NCBI GenBank assembly: GCA_963693305.1
Contig: OY855905.1
Coordinates: 38,536,137-38,600,136, forward strand
Source: Meandrina meandrites
Lineage: Eukaryota; Cnidaria; Anthozoa; Scleractinia; Meandrinidae
Reading direction: 5' to 3'
Length of the DNA: 64,000 nt
The position numbers were made by a program, and so were the translations under genes. This document shows, one piece after another, positions 21,515-35,610 of this stretch (positions within the stretch are counted from its first letter, which is position 1; each line of letters starts with the position of its first letter). Below the pieces are notes generated by a model that worked only from the letters and a program-made list of their open reading frames with translations, was not told the DNA's origin and did not search any database.

Positions 21515-24050
21515 TGGTATATACTAAATAACAACGACAGATTCTGACTATGTACAGGCATTGTGACAATTTGTTAAATAATAATAACGTCGGATATTTG
21601 TCTGACTCGATTAATATGAGCGCGTTATTTGTTTTCACGTGCGTTTTTAATGTTGTTTTTGAATTCATTTCTCACAGCTTGTAAACATCGCCAAACTGTT
21701 GAAGGATACGGTTGTATCCGAAATATGTCTTTCAAACTCAAAAGTGTGTGCATTTTCCTTAAATGTTTATTCCCTTGTTTATTTTCGAATTTTCTTTTCT
21801 CCACCTGCCTTCGCGACATGTCTGACAACACAAGGAAAAGTGAAGCCCATATGCCAAGTTGAATACTTTTAAAATTAAAGATCATAAAGGCTTCTCTTCC
21901 TCTCTGCAATTCTGATTGGACTTCTCTTTGATGACATGAAGATTAACAGCTTAGTTGTGAAAAGCCGTGATTTTCATTTCCAATCACAACCAATCACCGG
22001 ACAGAGGTAAAATAATCGAAAATAAATTCTGTTAATTTAGAATCTTTTTTAAATTAATAACAGTGCTGCAGTGTTTTGAGCTACCGATTTGACAGTTGAT
22101 TGAAAAAAATCGCGATGATAATTTCAGAATAAACATACAAAGCTTTAAAGGCAACATGAATATATAGTGACTAACCTCACCAAGTAAACGATGGGTTTAG
22201 AAACCATATGGCTGTAGCGTGGAAGCCAAAAATAAATCAGGCTTATTATTGTTTTGTTTTTAATCATCTTTCAGTTTATCCGCTTAAACGCGACAAAAAA
22301 TACATTTATTTTGTTTATCATTGTCACGATCGACCCCATGATCGAGTCTTAAGCGAAATTCTGTTTGTTGAGCGCTGTTGCATAGCGCTCTGAAGGCTCA
22401 AAACATCAGAGCGAACTGCATTTTCCTTTTCGAAGTCGGAACTCCTCGTCAATAAATTGCTCCTTTTATAAGCTGTTACCATTATGTCCGAGCAGTGATT
22501 TCCTGGCGATAACCAGGATTTTTTGGACTTTTTGCTACTATTAGCATTCAGACTTTTCGTGAGTGAGTTGTACAAGTCCAAAAACAATATACAATACAGA
22601 ATAAATACCAGAAAAGCCAGCTCAGCATTCATATCGAGAGAAGTCAGCGTCCACTCTGACACCTTCATGTGATCATGCCAATTTTCATCGACGGCAAACC
22701 CTGGCGACGAAATGCTCTCTCTTGAAAATATGACTCAGTTGTTGATCTTCAGTGGGATTTTTCAAAGATGCTGCTTATACATGTCGTACAAAGATGTCCT
22801 CAGCTTGTGAAATTTCCATCGCTCAAATTGGAGAGCTCCAAACGCCACTTCGATTATGTTTTTCCTTGAGGTGGGGAACACCTGCTCGCCGTGCATAAAA
22901 GACCTTGCAGTTTTGAAGAAAAATGATCCTTAAAAGATGAAATGATTATTCACTTAGGGCCGGCCTAGCAAATTGACGAACAGAAACCGAGATCTGTTCA
23001 GTCGTTAATGTAAAACGGAGTGTGACAGTTCTGACAGTGTTTTGTTAAAATTTTCTAATTAAACCAGCACGAAATTCAATTATGGTTTTAACCGCAAGAC
23101 ACCCAGTTTAATAAAGAATGGCGCGCAAATGTTTGCCCGAAAAATCCCCTAGGAATGTATTTTAGAATTGAGCGTTCCTTTAATCATTCAATATCATTTC
23201 TTTTCTTGATCACAGTCTGCCTGCAGTGATTTAATATTATAACGTTTATAACTATTAAATCTGGCTCTCGTTTTCAGCTCGTTATTACAACCAACTGACT
23301 TTGTCAAAAGCGCGACTTACACCAAAGCTGGTTCATTTCTAGATCGACTAAATAAAACCCAAACCGCAAACAAATTACGAAAAAGAATTCCTATCAAAGC
23401 AGATTCCGTTTCTCTTTAAAACCAACATTTATTTTAATAATATAGCCGCCTATTTATTTCGCTTGTTGTTTCAGACCGTCCTGTTTTCCGTTGCAAAACA
23501 CAATCAGCGTTTCTGTTTAGCAATCCGTTGGTTTCCTCACTTTTACTAAGAAACGATTGAAAATAAAATTTTATTCAGTTACACCACAAGCATTTCACAA
23601 AGGACCACTGCATTCTAGAAAACAAATCACGTTATCAAACTGCTTTTTATGACACTAGTGTGAATATTGAACTTTAAACGGCTCCCTCGGGGATTATTGT
23701 TTTCAAAGAATATTTTAAGATACCAAAAATAAATTACACTAAGCCAAACAATTTGCATTTAATTTCTTGCAACAAGGCTATAATTGCTCAATAACTGACA
23801 AGTACTCGTACGCAGATTTCCTGCCTGCCACTTTGAACGAGAGGCGCTAGCATGGCGGGAATTGGCAGCGTTTGTATGGAAACAAGAGATGTCAAAAAAA
23901 ATTCGTAAAATTTTAAACTTCAACGACCGCAAAATTCAGCTTTGGCTGAGCATTGTTTTCGTTTCGGCCTCTCTGTCTCCTGGGAATCTTCAAAAATCTT
24001 GCGCACAAATGCAAACTGGCGCAACCGACGCCCGTTCAATCTCTTCCCCA
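21515..24050. other. AT-rich intergenic DNA
   Basis: No gene is recognised. A 114-codon minus frame at 22324-22668 with one possible membrane segment is discussed under findings. Confidence 0.4.
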
Positions 24051-24090
24051 GCCGCTGGTCTAGGGGAACGTGGACTCTGTGAACAAGCCT
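24051..24090. repeat. Dispersed repeat fragment, copy 3 of 3
   Basis: Contains GCCGCTGGTCTAGGGGAACG followed by TGGACTCTGTGAACAAG, matching 13991-14040. Confidence 0.6.
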
Positions 24091-24098
24091 GACGCCAT

Positions 24099-24372
24099 TC
24101 TCGTCCCCATAGCCCTTTTCGCTTCTCTTAGCCGGCAGGGCCTTGGCACGAAAAACGAAGGGCTCTGGGGACATGGGATTTTTGAATTAATTCGAATTTT
24201 TTTGATTGGCGGTTTGAAACAAAGAAATCTTGAGCGGAAGTTAACTGCATACATGAGGATCGGAAGTCCCCGGAGAATCTAGGACTGGAAATCCTTTGCC
24301 TCCAGAGCCCTTCGTTTCTCTTGCCAAGGCCCTGCCGGCTAAGAGAAGGGAAAAGGGCTATGGGGACGAGAA
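24099..24372. mobile_element. Foldback element with arms of about 70 bp
   Basis: Left-arm words CTCGTCCCCATAGCCCTTTT and CTTAGCCGGCAGGGCCTTGG (24099-24170) are mirrored by CCAAGGCCCTGCCGGCTAAG and AAAAGGGCTATGGGGACGAG (24303-24372). The spacer is about 130 bp. Fragments of the same end occur near 26216. Confidence 0.7.
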
Positions 24373-25677
24373 CAAATTGACGCCCGTTTAGAAGCATGGG
24401 AGATACATGTAAATACTTGCAGAAATGCGCTCAATCGGAGCGACAGCATTCATTTGCCGCACGAGTTTTTGGCTTTTGCTTTGAACGACAAGACCTAATT
24501 AAGCTTAATTGGCACATTTTATTAATATATTACGTGCTCTATGTAAAATTTTCTTATATCACATTCCCCTGATGAAGGCTGTAACTCCAGCCGAAACGTT
24601 TTTAATTCATTGATAACATTTTTAGATTTTTTTGAACCAGTGTAACGTTTTAGAATTCTTGTAATAGATCCGCCTGGTCACAAGGCCTTTTTTTCAAAAT
24701 AATGGTTTTTAAGGTAGAAAAACATCAAAGAAGTAGTTATATAACAGATAACTCCAAATAACTCCAAGGCGGAGGAAAATTACGACGGATTATGAACGAC
24801 AAAATTGGCCAATTTTTTCAAGATGCTGTGTCCGTGGAGTAGCGCCTAAGAACCTGTTTATATGGGGGAGAGTTGTCCCTGGTAGGAGGGCTGCCCTCCC
24901 CCTGAGCCATCTTTCGTCGAGCGTTTATGTGAGACTGGCGATAGTTGTTTTAAAACGTCTAACGTGGCGGCCTTTTCTAAAATAAGGACGAGCAAAACCA
25001 TTCTTTGAACGAATTTGCCACCGACTTCGATTTTAAATCATCCGCCACTTTGTTTTGGCCGATTGTTGCGTTTGCACTAGCTCGTAGGCGAGGAAAAATT
25101 AGCGAAACTGTGTATATGGTAAAATGTTGGCTCGCTCCCCAGGGTCACCATACCTTCAGAGCGAATGATCCTCCACTCAGGGTCATCCTGTCCCCCTAGC
25201 CAACTTGTCTATTTTTTTTTATATAAACGGTTCGCAGCTATTTATGAAGAAACGTATGAAAAGCTCTTTCGCCCCAGGTAACCCTCCTACCAGATAAGAT
25301 ACCGTACAGTGAATTTATTCACACCTTTAGACCAAGTGCAAGTCAGCCACGAAATATACAATAATGTATGGAAAACTTGACAACACCACACGCTTGCTAG
25401 GAAATCTGCACCCCTTTTAAATAGCGAAGAGCGCGAGGTTTACAAATAGAATGCAAATGATTATACCCCAACGAGGCTCAGACAAAATCAGCGTGCTCTG
25501 AGAGAAATAGAGGGAATCTGAGCGAAGTTTTATGTTTCAAAAGAGTGTTTTAGGAATACAGGCTATTTTAGAAAGTGGAAAATCGTGCGCCATTCCGGTT
25601 TGTTTGTCTGAGTCTTGTCTGAGTCATGACATCACTCGCGCGCTTCGCTATTGGATCAGTGAAATCTTTCGTGTCGG
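24373..25677. other. Intergenic DNA, probable decayed transposons
   Basis: CTGGTAGGAGGGCTG near 24870 is mirrored by GTAACCCTCCTACCAG near 25280-25295, and the interior has GTTTATATGG and ATATAAACGG words. This resembles the 4977-6653 element. No gene seen. Confidence 0.35.
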
Positions 25678-26047
25678 TCGCAACTCTCGCAAGGCCTCAC
25701 GTGAATGAACGAATGAACGAACGAAAGAAACGAACGAACGAACGAACGAACGAACGAACGAACGAACGAACGAACGAACGAACGAACGAACGAACGAACG
25801 AACGAACGAAACCTTTATTAAAATGTCTACTGAAATAACAGTAAAAAAAAGTACGAAATGGGGACACTAGTTAACTTTAAATTCTAAGACGTACTAAAAT
25901 AAGGATAAAATAGGCTAAAAAAAGTACTTGCTCGCTACCCTTTGAGAAAATAATAGAACACTAAACAGCAGGAACAGTGCCTTTACCCCAAAAAACACCA
26001 GCGACTGCTACACTAGACGACTCAGCACAAGCACACGAGAGCTGCTA
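25678..26047. mobile_element. CTCTCGCAAGG repeat family, copy 1
   Basis: The left end reads CAACTCTCGCAAGGCCTCAC and the right end ACGAGAGCTGCTAC, a short inverted repeat. The interior has CTACCCTTTGAGAAAATAAT and GCAGGAACAGTGCC. It matches copies at 50969-51142 and 55853-55986 and is interrupted by an AACG array. Confidence 0.6.
25702..25810. repeat. AACG microsatellite
   Basis: About 25 units of AACG/GAAC, imperfect at the left end. The reading frame that gives a Thr-Asn-Glu-Arg repeat is an artefact of the array. Confidence 0.95.
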
Positions 26048-27236
26048 CACTGCTTCTTACAGAAATTCGAAGGCGGCAAATTGTACTTTTGCTCATATAT
26101 AAAGAAGTGGACAAATTAAATGCAGCTACATTTTGTAGCAAATTTCTGAAGCAATTGGTTTCTATACCCAGACTGTTGATAGCGTAGCCGGATGATTTTG
26201 GTTAACTAAATCCATTCTCGTCCCCATACCTACTTGTTATAAAATGTTGTCACGAGTAGCTTTTCGTTTTGCTCGCCACTTCACCAAACGAAACGAAAGC
26301 ATGTAGTGGCCTTCTTTAATCGTAAAGAAAACAAAATTGAAAAACACTGCGACAGTGTGAAGGAACCACGTATACCCGTTACTTAATAGCTAGTGTTATA
26401 TTTTAACCCTATTTTAGCCTGACTCTGAACGCTGAACACTCTTCCTCGCCTTATTCCTTAGACATGATTTTATTAAATTGCGGAGCCTGGGGTAAAGAAA
26501 TTAAAATGGCCGAGAGATGCTTGGCACTAGTCCGCCCAACAGCAAATCACGTGATCCTCGTCGCGTGTCATTTGAAATTGACTTTCGAACGGAAGTTTGT
26601 CTTTTAATTTAATAGAAAGGAGGAGCTGGACATTTGCCGACATTATTATCAGTATAAAAGTCGTTTTAATTAAAAGCCAAAAATAAAACATATTTTGTTT
26701 CTTGTTCAATGCTCGAGGGCATTGGAAGAGGAAAACATGTTTTCTTCATTATTTTCATAATTTGGCATTCATCAAGCTTACCGATAGAGCAGATATAGTT
26801 TTTGTGCTAGAAGCAATCTGTGGGAGTCGAAAGATGCAAAGTTTGATAATAATTAGGGCAATGTTTAGAATAACAGAAAATGTCTTATCATACTGACTGA
26901 AATTTTTTAAGTAGAGTGCTGCGGAGGTGTCGGGAATAAAATAAGGTAAGGACTAAATAACCTTAATTTTTTATGTACCACAAAATTCCGATAATAAAAT
27001 AGTCTAAATATACCAGCCAGTAAGAGGAATTTATATTTTAGTAGGTTGAGAATAAAATGGTTAAAATTACACCTTCTCGCTTTGAATCTCGTTTCACTGT
27101 CAAGTACACTATAAAAAGTTACAATAAAAAAAGAAACGTTTGAACGAAGAGGACCACGCAACGCTACTTGGCTTGTCTGTTGTCAGATCTCTTGTTAAAG
27201 AAATGCTCGTACCAGACGTCACGTTAAGTGCAGATA
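26048..27236. other. Intergenic DNA
   Basis: No gene seen. Confidence 0.35.
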
Positions 27237-27383
27237 AAACCAAATTGATTGCAAGGCTGGTACTACGACAGAAGGGCAAAATCTATTGGCCAATATTTCA
27301 ACTAGCAGAGCTAGTCTTCTTCAGGGCAAGATTTTTGCCCTTCTGCCGTAGTATACCAGTTTTGCAATCAATTTGGTTTTAAT
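27237..27383. mobile_element. Foldback element, 147 bp
   Basis: AAAACCAAATTGATTGCAAG and CAGAAGGGCAAAATC on the left are mirrored by GATTTTTGCCCTTCTG and TTGCAATCAATTTGGTTTT on the right. The spacer includes CTAGCAGAGCTAG, a small palindrome. Confidence 0.7.
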
Positions 27384-30300
27384 AAGTTACGGTTTGTAAG
27401 TATAAATTCTCTGGTTAATCGCCGACGGAAGTTTGAGTATTAATATAAATACGGAGGTGGGTCTACGCTCTCAACAACTTCTGTCAAATATTGAGTCAAG
27501 GGAGTTGCTTTTATGCGCGGGTTTCGTTTATGACAACTCGATTCACATCTTTGAGAGTAAATTGTAGATCGGTGCCTGCAGCAATCAGAATTGAAATCGT
27601 TTTAGTTCAAATTGCCGCTGGAGGTCGTGGTGCCTCGAGGAATTGTCAGATTAAAAACGAAGCAAGGTTTATTTTGAATAAAACGTCATTCCCGCTTCAA
27701 TATAAACGTGATCAGAATGCACAAGGGTCATTTCAATACCATATATGTTTATCACTGGCCATACCTCTCTAACGAAACTAGCGAGGGCATTTTTGTGCAT
27801 GCACAACACATCAGTAACGCCCCTTTACAAGTATAGCGATCTTCAACAAAAGTAGTGTCTTGGCTTGTGACTTTCCAAAGTCATGCTCGTGATGTGCCCT
27901 TACTATAACGTCTCTAACTCCAACATTTTGAGAGATCGTTTGAAATGATAGATTTATTGAGCTCAAAGCTAAAGAGAGAGTGTCAGTTATGTTACATTAT
28001 GTCACTCTTACTTATGTTATAGCTCCGAAACTGCCTTAATTCTATGCATAAGGAAATCTATAAGTGTAATCTGCCTGCAGATCTCAACGGATTATGTGGC
28101 TCCTGTCTGGCTCCACCATTTGTTTGGCAAAAGCTATTTGGACAATTTGGTTAAATGAATGAGATGAATTAACTTGAATTGAAATCTATCTCCCCTGATA
28201 ACAAATGGTCCAGAAATTAACAGAAAGTATATTGTAGGTTAACATGCTGAGTAAATTAATCCAAAAAAAAAACATTTTTACGAAAAATGCGATTTTGCTG
28301 TCTCGTTTGTTTGACAACCGATGCGAAATAATCAGTAACAAATTGAAATTCACAAGGTCGTTTCCAGTAATAAATTCCAGTTCTGCATTCTGTAATCAGC
28401 TGATCGCTTAAGTGTATTGACCAAACTCAGGGGTAATTAACGTAAGCTAGCTGCAAAGCAGCATGAATGAGTACGCCCTTCATCCTTCCCTTCGCCCCCT
28501 TTTAACGCGCTGATAACATTTATTAACGCCATATTAAGTACCATTTTCCATCAGTTTGTATTTTAAAATTATCGCAAAACAGCCTCTTAGTTTTATCTAA
28601 TTGAACACGATTTCCATTCGATTCTATCTGTTGGTTTATATCCAGGCCCAATCAGCTATTCACAAAATATCAAGATAAAAAGTGCCGGATCCACTGCAGA
28701 CCTCGATCGCAATTTTAAATGTAGAATTCACGCAGTTTATTGATCAAGCTGGCGCCAAAAATTTATACGAGTCAAAAATTAAATGTACTTTATATGTTTG
28801 TCGCTGTGGGTCTTTTATGTTAAAACGTTAAATTGGACAATGCATATCCTATCAGGTTTTATCTTTAAGTCTCCGTGTAATTTGAATTAGCTCTTTTCAG
28901 TAAATCTAGTTCGATAACTAAATCTACACATGCGGTATCGGGCCTAAAGGACCCAAAAATAAATTCGCAAGAAGTTTAAAAACTGAAATAGAAATTGATA
29001 TACATTGTATTTTGATATTTAATATTTTCTTGTCATTTTTTTAAAATAAATCTGGGTGCCGTGCACATATGCACGCTCATGAAGGTCATTTCATAAAAGT
29101 CAATAGAGCTGTTGGAAAAAAAAAAGAAAAAAAAGAAAAATTGCAAGCACAACTCAGTAGATCAGTTTATCGTAATCTATCGGGCACTGAAAAGAAAACA
29201 CCGGTGTCATTGGAAATACTGAAACTTTCTTGAAATTTGGCTGGCAACGTTTCTTTTTACTCTTTCGTTCAACCATTCGCCTTAAATTCGTTTTAACATT
29301 GCCACACTCTCTCTCCATGTCAACAGCATGTGTCACAAGCCAAATTACAAACTGAACGAATTAGATTTTACTTCGATGTTACTATACAAAGAAAATAAAG
29401 GACTCCGGATGTGACAGAGGCAGGCAATGTCTCTGTAAAAACTAATGGAAGTTGCAGGAAGTAATGATTTAATAAACATTGCCAGGTACGTGATCGTGTT
29501 TGCGGATGTGAGTGGAGATCTGACGATAAATTAAAGCATATGCCAAACATGAACGGCCAAATCTCCGGCACAAAATGTTAAAAACTACAGCTCTAGCAGT
29601 AGTGATAACTGAGCAAACGTACTTTCATGGTTATCTCTTAGATGACAAAAAGAAAATACCCATCTGACACGGTTTTTTGTGGTGATTTCTAATCTTGTGA
29701 TAAATGTTTTTGTTAAATTTATCTGATCCCATGAGAATCTTTTAAATGCAGCTTTAAAAGCAACTGTGAATACGTGAGTAGAGAACATCCAACGCAAAAA
29801 CAGGAAAGGAAACAAATTTTGAACATCTTTATCCAGGATTACAACTTTGGGTGGTCAGTGACCAAGCTCAGGAAACAAATAAAAACATTTTCAGAAGGAA
29901 AGAACAAAACTAATAACAATAATATTGCTTGGTACAGCCAGAGGCATAAAAATTCAATCGTAGAAAAGCCGAGAATCGACATGGAATGGATAATGTGCTG
30001 CAAAGTCTTTGGTGCGTTTTAGAGAAAAGGACGAAAACCACCTACGGGTAAGTAAGTGTGCAGTTGAGTATTTTCTGAAGTGTTAAGTTTTGTAAGGCCG
30101 GGGAATGAATCGCTGAGTACAACCAAGACAAAATGGTTTTTCCTTCAAGAATATTTATTCCTATTGCTTTATTTTGTTGCCGCTTTTTATTGGATATTCA
30201 ACAGAAATCAGGATGTAATTTTTCCAGAAAAACGACCTGCCACCCCCAACTGTGACCGATTACATTCCCACGAGAAACACTGCTGCACGAATATGAAATT

Positions 30301-33300
30301 GATCTGGAAACGATCCTTCCTCTACCGGAACCGATTTACAAATGGAAAGCAATTAAGTCATTAAAAAGAGGTTTCGCTTCATAAAACTTTCAACCATCAC
30401 AAAGGGCGCAAGATAATAAAGTATAAATTAATGAGCGTAAAGCTTTTAAAAACAGCTCGGTGAAGTACACTTAATGTTATAACACGTTGACAGGTTATGC
30501 GATATCTTCGGCCGAGTTCTCCAGTTGTAGATAGTTTCGGCGCAAAATCCAACTTTATCTCAGCAAGTTGTCGTTTGAGTGTTCGATTGGTAGGTGAAAA
30601 CTGAAGTCGGGTAAGAAATGTTTTCAGTTGCATTTGCCATTCATCTTTTGTTAAGTTATAGTGGCTTTAAAACAGACACAAATTTATTCCGAAAGGCTTA
30701 CACAGTCGATTTCTCGCAGTGCAGTACGCCAACTTTACTCTTAGCTTCCAGTGGGGTCAAGTGAAGTGGAGTGCCAACTCTTGAAATTGTTCAAAATTTT
30801 GTGGCAGAATACATCTGCCGAACAAAGAAACAAAAGATCTTTCAGAGCAGGATGAAATTCGCGATTTTATCACCTGTGAGTTCCTTTTATGTGCTTATTA
30901 TATAAGTTCTTCTCGGAATACCGTTTTATATCTCGTCGTGTCATCTATCACAGAATTATCTGCCGCTGAATTCTGACGTTTCCTTAGTTATCATAAACTT
31001 TCTGACAGTACTAAACGCTGTGGACGGAAAACATGCTTATATGCCGCACAAATGTTTACTGCAAAGTCATAATAACTCTGGCTTAACCAGATTGATTTTC
31101 AGTTTGGAGTAAAGGAACAGATGAAAGGATTTCATAAAGCAATTTTCTCAAATGAACCATTCAGGTCAAACTCATACTTTCGAAAACAGTTCACAAACAA
31201 GAGATGATATGCTAAATATTTAATACTTAAAGGTGACCAGGGGTTAAATCTATATATACACACATGGCGACTTATATAAATGACCCAAATTTAAAAGGAC
31301 AATCACTAGGGAAGGTTTTAATTAACTGATCTACGCCTGGAAGCTTCAGTGTATCATTTAGTTTCGCCTGGCAGCACAAAAGGATTTTTCAAAAATATTT
31401 TTCTTGAGTAAGTTTATTTGGACATCACTGTAGATTATTTATTGAGGGTGGAAGGTTTTAAAAATTGCGGAGGGTAAAATCTGTTTATTTTTTGGTTTAA
31501 TTTCCTCCTTGGTCGTCATGCGAGGTGTTAAGCCTAAACTATTTCCTGCGACTTTTGATCCTCGCGTGAAATCGGTCTTTGTAAATGCGTACGAGACAAA
31601 AGTGTTGAATGAATTGCTTTCCTATCGAAATACTCTAGATTTTAAGTCAGCAAGTTTTGCGTTTTCTTGGCTCGCAGATATTTTTTACCAAGGAAAAGAT
31701 TGCAGAAGGGTCACATCTGCTGAACATTTTCTTTGAAGGGCGGTAACTTTACGTTTAAGCTTCATCACGGAGTCTCGAAGTTGAGCCCGGTATGTGAGCC
31801 AAATCACTTGATGGGTTTGAAATTTATTCAATTGCTAAGAGACTTTGATGAGAAAATTACTCGCACCCCAGCACTGAACTAGGTTTTCCCGGAAGGAGTA
31901 TAGTTTAATCTGTAAAGAGTAGGTTATATAGCTAGTTTAAAAAGACTTCACAAGGCTATTTCGACGTGGGAACTAATTATCGAAGTCAATTGCGGGTAAC
32001 GCAGCAAATTCAGTGAATAAGTTTGCGTGTGTGGTTGTGGGTCATGGGAGTGTGTGTCAACCTAGCACACCATTAACTTCCTTTGTTTTCTTTAAACTCT
32101 GAGGTACTTATTAGTGAACAGATGTTATCACTGAGCTGCTTGAACAGCACCAACACAAACAAATTCCCCGGGACTCCGAAGCTATCACATCTTCTGTTTA
32201 CAAACTTCGTTCTTTCGCACGGTCGGGGACACTGAAGTTATGTTTTAAAGTCTAAGACTTATCAGAAACATATCTGGTGAACAAAGCCGTGAATAATGTA
32301 AAATCATTTTCTTTAGCTTTTGCTTTTAAAAATCGGTTTTGTTTTAATCGGCACTGCCACCTTTCGACTTCATGCTCGCCATTTAACACATAGTTCACAC
32401 GATTTTGTGTCATAGTTTTGTGTCTGAGTACACAAAGACTGTCAGTGGCAATAATCGTCTTATCTTACGCTATTTGGACACTTGACGCTTCGCCAAAATA
32501 AGAGCATAAGATCACAGCCGAATATCAGGTGAAATCCGCGAAGTTTCAAATCATTCATTGCACATGTTAATTTTGACGCAGGAGAATTAACTGCCTTTGT
32601 GTGGTTGCGCCTCCTAAATCCTGAAGCTCTTCCGCTTTGAGAGAAGAGCTTTTAATTACAGTGAACACGCGAAACGAGAATGGCCGACTATGAAAATGAG
32701 AGTTTATTTCAATTCTGTTTACGAAAAGAGCTAACCTTATTCAGCACGGATTTATTGTCCAAAAGGAATGACATCTTTGAAGTTTCTACAGTGAGTTTAA
32801 CAAACAGAAACAGTTGCGTGCCACTAGAGAAAACTCACTTTTAAGTGTTAATTAAGACCTGGTGTTGATTTATTGGGGGCAGTGATCTTATTCAGCACTA
32901 ACGTCCATAATAACAGCTCCATTTACGATAGTTTTGTCTGTTTATAATGGCATCGTATCACCTTTGTAATGGAAAGAAACAGCGTTACTGTGTTACAAGG
33001 AACTATTAACAAGAAATTTGGCGCCAGTTGTCATTTAAATAATAATTTTCTCCCAGTTATATTAATATTTTTCTTCCCAAATTCACCGCACCGGTGTTAA
33101 AGTAAATGCGTTTTTAATGACCTGCGGCACCACAACGTCAGCGGGGTCCCTATCATAAAAGTTTAAATTGCACACAGAAATAGAATGTTCGGAAAGATTA
33201 ATCACTGAAAGGAAATAACGTCACTGGCTTTTTTTTAAAGACAATACTAAAATGAGATGCAAGGCTTCTCTTGCAGACCTTGGAGCCAAGTCAACGATGG

Positions 33301-35610
33301 CGTAGTGGCCTTACTGACTTTTCCGCATGTTCTGTCGTTCAAAAGGATCCTTCTCAAACTTTTCAAGTCTTTTTAAAAACCATGGTTTCTCCTATCCATA
33401 GCTGGCTTAACTCGTTATTTCCGGGTTAGAAATTTTAGATATTCAATGTTCCTTTTACGATTTTTAAGCCATCATTGGGCCTATCGAATGTGCGTCATAA
33501 ACTGTTTTCGTCAAGTTTTTAAAACTTTGGAGACATCTGTTGTGTGTAAACACTTCCCGTCAGCGGGGTCTTACTGACACATCCACAAGGATGAAGTGAT
33601 TTTTGTTTTAATCAAAACAAAATCACAGAAAATCGAACCTGAAAGGGCGGGAAACGACTACAAACCGCAACGGCTTGAGTAATATAATCCATCTTTTTAT
33701 ACGGCTCCGATGTTTAAGCCAAGGACTACTGGCTTGTGTCTAACTTGAACGGTGAACAGAAGCAACAGCTTGGGGCACCCAACAGACTGTTTCGGTGAAT
33801 ATCTGTTCGGAAGACCTATAATCGCCTACGATTTTCGGATTAAAGAGTGATGAAAAACATGAGATTTCTTTAGCTCAAACTTTCGTGACATGGGGAAAGC
33901 AATGCCTGTTGTTTTCGGAGAGTGAAAAATGCCGTTTTGGGTACGAAAAAAGGCCAGCTACGATTTTCGAGAAGCCACAGCGGCTCGTAAATTAGATTAA
34001 AATATTTCGTTCTCTAAAATTTTCCAAAGTTGGAATGTCCAGCTAGCGCATCCGTTTAAGATACACTTTTCTTGTTCCGACACCTATAGTAAAATCTTCT
34101 CGTTGTGTGCCCCTGTTTTATGAGGCAGAGCTTTTCGGCAAATTCACAGAATATCATATGAACACAGACGGGCGCACACCAAGATACACGGAAGGTTCAT
34201 TTATTCAAATGTTGGGATAAACGCATACCAAGTAGCCAACAATTTCAATAAACCGGCTTTCCAGGCTTTGATCCACACATTAAAATGTTAAAACCCGATT
34301 GTCAGATAAAAATTCCACGAAAAATTTGCAATTTTTCATATTGAGCTTGTCACTTTGGGTTAGTGGAACGAATTCGCTTTTGCCTTTATTGCTCCTCTAT
34401 TTAACTTGACGCGACTTTTATCAAAAATGTTGTCGCTTAAAAAAATAATCAATTTGATTTTTCAGCAGTCGACCATTATGCGGGCAGATTTGAGGCTAGC
34501 CCAGTGTCGACCATTACTGTTGTTGACGTCATTGTACTCGTAGCAAATCAGGTCTGACTGTACCTCTAGCCTGCTGAGAACTCATTCCTTATTCACTGAG
34601 TTTCAAGAAAACGCGTTTTTTCAAGAAAACTCTTTGAGCCTCTTGCAGTGAGAAACAGTAAACGAAACGAAACGAAACCAGTGAATCATTTCGTCGCTGC
34701 TTGGCAACGGTTACTGTCAGGCATGTTACCCATAAGGACTCGAGATCATAGTGTTTAATGGGAAATCCCTCAAATTACAAAAGCGTGCGCAGAGTCATAG
34801 ACCAAACAGATGTATGAAACTATTGACAAGGGCGCTGTGCAGCAGTCTTAATGTGAGTGAGACTTTCCTCGGAGCGTAAGTAACATTAATTGCGTTCATT
34901 TTATACAGAAACGTTTATTAAGGGTCTGTTCAGTAATACCTTTGATAATAACCTAACAGTTTCGATCATGTGAAGTAGACTGAAATTATTTTAAAAGTTA
35001 TGCAGGAAACAGTTTTAGTCCGGCGTTTTGTTTAACCGATGCATGCACCGCCGATCAAAACAAGGACTGTAGATCAGTTAATACGAAAAAAGCCAGAGGA
35101 TTTAATTGCAGATCAAATCGCAGTAAAAAAGCGATGGAGTTATTTTGAATGTTCTTGTAAATGGAAAGGGAGAGGAAAATTGATTTCTGTTTGGCGTCAA
35201 CCAGCTGAGAAACAAGCTGACTTAACTGTCGATTTATCCGGCTTTTTTTCATCAGCGGTGTTTCAATTTCCTGTTTATTATACAGTCAAAGTCTGCACAT
35301 TTTATCTTTTTCAGATTTAGTTTACCACAAATTCCCATTTTGAGTTACAATAAAATTGAAAACGAAAGCTTGGTGGTTTTACCTAAAGCAGCTAGATTTA
35401 TGATCATTTACGGAAAATAAATATCATCTGACCATAGAAAAATTTGATAATATTTTGATTAATAGCCGGGATTGTTTCGTTGTGTGAGGATTGTTTCAGG
35501 GTGAGATCAAATGTTTTTCCCATACTTCTCAAAACAAGCTTAAACTGAACAAAAACAAATCCTAAATATGATCTGTCCAACATGAATACAACTCAAACTC
35601 TTTTTACGAC
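27384..35610. other. 8-kb gene-poor stretch
   Basis: No coding exon is recognised on either strand and few repeats are evident. A poly-A-rich run lies at about 29116-29141. Unlike the flanking regions it is not full of foldback elements. Confidence 0.4.
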
